DNA of 64,000 nt from Hydractinia symbiolongicarpus. Lineage: Eukaryota > Cnidaria > Hydrozoa > Anthoathecata > Hydractiniidae. Made by a program: the position numbers and the translations under genes. The stretch lies in contig NC_079876.1 in NCBI RefSeq assembly GCF_029227915.1, positions 24,509,328 through 24,573,327 of the forward strand, in the 5' to 3' direction. Shown here in pieces: positions 60,821 through 64,000 of the stretch (position 1 is its first letter; every line of letters begins with the position of its first letter). Below the pieces are notes generated by a model. The model had not been told where the DNA came from, searched no databases, and saw only the letters and a program-made list of their open reading frames with translations.

Positions 60821-63800
60821 ATGAAGTCTTTTATGCTAATTAGTATCGTCGCAGGTTGTGTTTTATCCAAACCAGGTGAGTAATTTTTTTTTCTTTCTCT
60901 CCCTTCCTATACAAATAAGGTCGGTACATTACTTTCAAAAGGTGACTGGCTTGTCAACTTCGATTCAAAATAACTAATGGCAAATCTGCAATTTGCTTTA
61001 AATTTTACTTGGTGTCACATTTTTGTCGATCTCGTTCCCAGGGATCTTTTATTGCTTCCTAATATACTTCTTCTAGTAAGCCAAAAAGCAGCTCTGGCAA
61101 CTAAATGCGTATTACAAAATGGTAAAAAGTTCAACTAAAAAGGGCGGTAAAAATGTAAGAAATATGCACTAACATGCTCATTTTTTTGCCGGCTTAACCC
61201 TATTCAGTCCGGGGTTTTTCGAACATACTACGACCGGGAGGGGGGAGGGGGGGGGCGGAATACGCACCCTTCTTAATAACTTTTTATAGGGTTGCTAAAA
61301 TTCAATCAAACTTTGCACACTTATAGTCAGTCATAAAAGGAACAAAATGGCAGCAATAAATTTTTGCTTGCGTCAGCATATTTTCTGTGACGTCATCAGA
61401 AGCTTGAAATTTGTTACTTTAATTACTTTAGTTCCAGAGCGAATTTTTGCATTCTGTTTGAAGTTTCTGAAAGCTATAAAAAAGTTACTTAACATATTTT
61501 CCGGTTTTTACGTGGATCGCATAAAAAATTCCAAAAGTTGCCCGAAAGTCCAGTTTTTTCCGATTTTCGGATATAATGCGACAAAATCGGAAATCGGATT
61601 AATCACGTGTCATGCAGAATGATTCTTCTTAATAAAACAAAGTTATGATGCAACTTTCAAGTTCTAAAGATAATCCTAACAGGAGTTATTAAATTTCCCC
61701 CATTATAAGGATTTCATAGAGATATTTAGGGGTAGTTTCCAGCAATGGCCAATATCAGGGCCTCTGAAAGGTATGGGACCCAAAAATTTAGCATGCAGGT
61801 GTCTAATAGATAAGTATTGAAACTCTGTAAGCTTCATAGCCATATAACATAGCAATAAGGAGTTATTAAAAAAAACCTCAGGGGGGGGGGAGGTGCGGCG
61901 GACCGAATAGGGTTAAGTATAGATAAAATAAAATGATTGGTCGGTATGAATATATCTGGTAAATATTTTAATCAGAACCAAATTTTCTCGATTTTGCAGG
62001 TTGCCAGTTCGAGAAATTAAAAACTTTGTCAAGCATCTGCTAGAATAATATCCATCTCGCTTTTGGAGGCTCTCTTCTAGTTCTAGCAGGGCTGTGTATT
62101 AGTTTTTATTTTGACAAAACACTTCTCATTTTTACACTTCCTCATACAACAGGAATCTAATTTATTTTGTTATTGCAAATTTTAACCAATATGAATGCCT
62201 GTTTTTAATGATTTAAGAGAAATTTTGTATAAACAAAAAAAGTTTTAATTGTCTTCATAGTTTCTATCTCTTTTCTTTTAGATGGTTCGTTGACTACTAT
62301 TGTGAGGTGAGAAATTGTTAATCAAAATGGCTGCTGGCAATTAAAACCTGAAAAGTTTTATTGTGGATTAGTATGCATGGAATAATACAAACTCATCTCT
62401 AATCAAAATAACAAGAAACCAACGACCAATTAAATAGCACGCAGGCCTAATAAATTTTACTGAGAAAAAAAAATTATCTAAAAATAATGCACACATTCCC
62501 AACTGTCTGTGACAAAAATTTTTCGTCGTAAATTTTGCTGATTTGATACTATAAAAAAAATTTTCTTTTAAATAAGGTACAAGGTAAAAAAAGAATGACT
62601 TTTATTTTATTTCTGATGCCAAAGTCTTAGCTCGTTTACTAAAATGTGAGATTTTGCATCGTTTTTTAAAATCTGGTTTAATTATGAATGACTTGTACTT
62701 TGTATAACGTAATGACTCTCAAATATGCTCAATTTTAAAGTTCTTTCTTGAAATTTTTACATTAAAGCAATTGTATTAACTACAAGAGCGTTCTACCTCA
62801 TGGTGAATGTCGACAAATATTACAGTTCAACAAAATTCATCAAACTGTTGCCGAAGCAAGAAAAATAAATAGCGCAGCTCAAAATTTTGATGTTATGATG
62901 CGGAGTGTGATTACGATGGGACTGAGAACGTCATGGCCCATACTGATGAAATTGATGAACGCAAAACTGTGTAACTATCTACTTAATTATTTTTCTTTTT
63001 TTCATTTTGTATTCGTTGTTCGGTGCTGTAACATAAGAATGGGATTGCTTTTAGAGGTTGTTTTGCAAGTTTTTCGTAGTTTAAAGAGAGCTTTAAATAG
63101 CCTTAACGTCCCTCACAGATAATATAGCATTACCTTATGTCTCCAAACACATTATCTTGTTTCTCTCCAGATTATAGATTTTTTTTGCGATAAATTTTTC
63201 TAATCAGGGTCCACTAAGACAAAAGAGTCTGCTGTTTTTTCATAAAATAAAACAAAATAATGCTTAAAAGTCACTTTTTTCTTCTTTTTTATAAGCTCAG
63301 TTGTTGTCTTTTTGTTACTTATATTAAATATTATATTAAATTCACTGCTTTAGTTTTGAAACCATATTTTTCGTACGAAACCTAAAAACATTTAGAACAC
63401 TATATTGTTGTTTTAAAATGCCTGTATTTGAGCTTTATTCATTTTTATTTACTTACTTCTAGCTGGGCTGCTGCCTACTTTTAGCTGGGCTGCTGCTTAC
63501 TTTTAGCTGGGCTGTTGCCTATTTTTAGCTGGGCTGCTGCCTACTTTTAGTTGGGCTGTTGCTTTTTAGCCTTTTATTGCCTACAAAGCGTTATATATAA
63601 AATTGTGTGTACAAAAAGCTATGTATCCATTTTAATTAAGTTTTACGTGTTTCTAGACCAGTGCACAAAAATACCGAGTCTACGCAAGAAAGTGGATAAA
63701 ATCGAGAGAGAATTTCGACAGAAATATTTAAATAAAATATCGCGTAACATAGCAGGATGCTTGAAGTCCTTTAAATGGATTTTCTGTCAGATATCTCACC

Positions 63801-64000
63801 CCGTTTGCGTGACGTCAAATGGAAAGCAGTACTTGTCGCCTCCATGTAGGTCCATTTGCACTAACGACAAATGCGCTCGGTTACTGAAAGTTTTGTACAA
63901 GCCGTGGAAAGAACTTTATGACGCCTGTCCTAATGTAGTAACCGACGTATCAAAGTATCACAAATATTTGACGTGTAAATCATTTCCTGTAGAGGACAAA
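60821..64000 (+). CDS. Secreted protein with Frizzled-type cysteine-rich domain, 3' end outside window
   Basis: Proposed exons are 60821-60875, 62282-62306, 62768-62970 and 63657 to beyond 64000; phases 1, 2 and 1 agree at the joins. Exon 1 codes the signal peptide MKSFMLISIVAGCVLSKP. The last exon carries GCLKSFKWIFCQISHPVC, then LSPPCRSICTNDKC, DAC and YLTCKSFPVED. This spacing, C-x7-F-C-x6-C ... P-P-C-R-S-(I/V/L)-C ... C ... L-x-C-x-x-F-P, matches the second half of the Frizzled cysteine-rich domain, known in Frizzled, secreted Frizzled-related and other Wnt- or lipid-binding proteins. The first half of the domain does not fit the usual cysteine pattern. The 25-nt second exon and the third exon's donor (ACTGT|gtaact) are less sure. 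A TATATA lies near 60,725. A piggyBac-type MITE and a 22-bp minisatellite sit in its introns. Confidence 0.6.
61198..61912. mobile_element. piggyBac-type MITE, copy 2 (715 bp)
   Basis: Starts CCCTATTCAGTCCGGGG and ends GCGGACCGAATAGGG, with TTAA on each side (61,194-61,197 and 61,913-61,916). It aligns over its whole length with copy 1 at 47.7 kb in the same orientation but has extra internal sequence, so copy 1 has lost segments. It lies in the first intron of the CRD gene. A frame at 61,347-61,622 across it has no domain. Confidence 0.75.
63461..63575 (+). repeat. 22-bp minisatellite, five copies
   Basis: AGCTGGGCTG recurs at 63,461, 63,483, 63,505, 63,527 and, with one change, 63,549, exactly 22 bp apart. 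The unit is about TTTTAGCTGGGCTGCTGCC followed by TAC. It sits about 80 bp upstream of the acceptor of the last CRD-gene exon. Confidence 0.9.

Overview
The window looks like nuclear DNA of an invertebrate, most likely a cnidarian and perhaps a hydrozoan. It is AT-rich, its genes are split into short exons by long introns with GT..AG boundaries, and every class of eukaryotic transposon remnant is present. The species is not determined. Most long open frames are chance or repeat-derived; the real genes were found by splicing short exons in phase.

Four gene units can be supported. (1) Minus strand, about 5.47-35.5 kb: an array of immunoglobulin-like exons plus one fibronectin type III exon, almost all with 1-1 intron phase. 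From 5' to 3' it reads Ig-H, a dead Ig-G copy, Ig-G, Ig-F, Ig-E, Ig-D, Ig-C, FN3, and then, after 13 kb of repeats, Ig-B and Ig-A. It looks like one cell-adhesion or receptor gene, or two tandem copies, still being reshaped: Ig-B has a premature stop, Ig-D has a damaged donor, and no membrane or tail exon was found. (2) Minus strand, 42.71-35.40 kb: a two-exon model for a 63-residue secreted peptide with a clear signal peptide and a poly(A) signal. Its second exon overlaps, in another frame, a possible leader exon of the Ig gene. (3) Minus strand, 56.76-50.99 kb: a complete ten-exon gene for the V-ATPase c'' proteolipid subunit (214 aa), the firmest call here, with a CLEAR-type TCACGTGAC box upstream. 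(4) Plus strand, 60.82 kb to beyond the right edge: a secreted protein with a Frizzled-type cysteine-rich domain, running off the window.

Repeats fill the rest. They comprise a DIRS-like retroelement (3.7-5.2 kb), a Penelope-like fragment and a LINE (9.5-11.4 kb), a LINE scrap at 17.1 kb, Ty3/gypsy gag and BEL/Pao pol fragments (37.8-39.0 kb) inside the intron of the peptide gene, and a LINE 3' part in the first intron of the V-ATPase gene. There are short Helitrons (20.94, 8.81, 12.24, 53.69 kb and partial ends), one of which carries a 263-bp GACA microsatellite. A piggyBac-type MITE family with TTAA flanks lies at 47.7 and 61.2 kb with an old copy at 8.3 kb. Other MITEs, tRNA-derived sequences and several tandem repeats complete the set. 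No intact tRNA, rRNA or CRISPR array was seen, and no bacterial-type genes.
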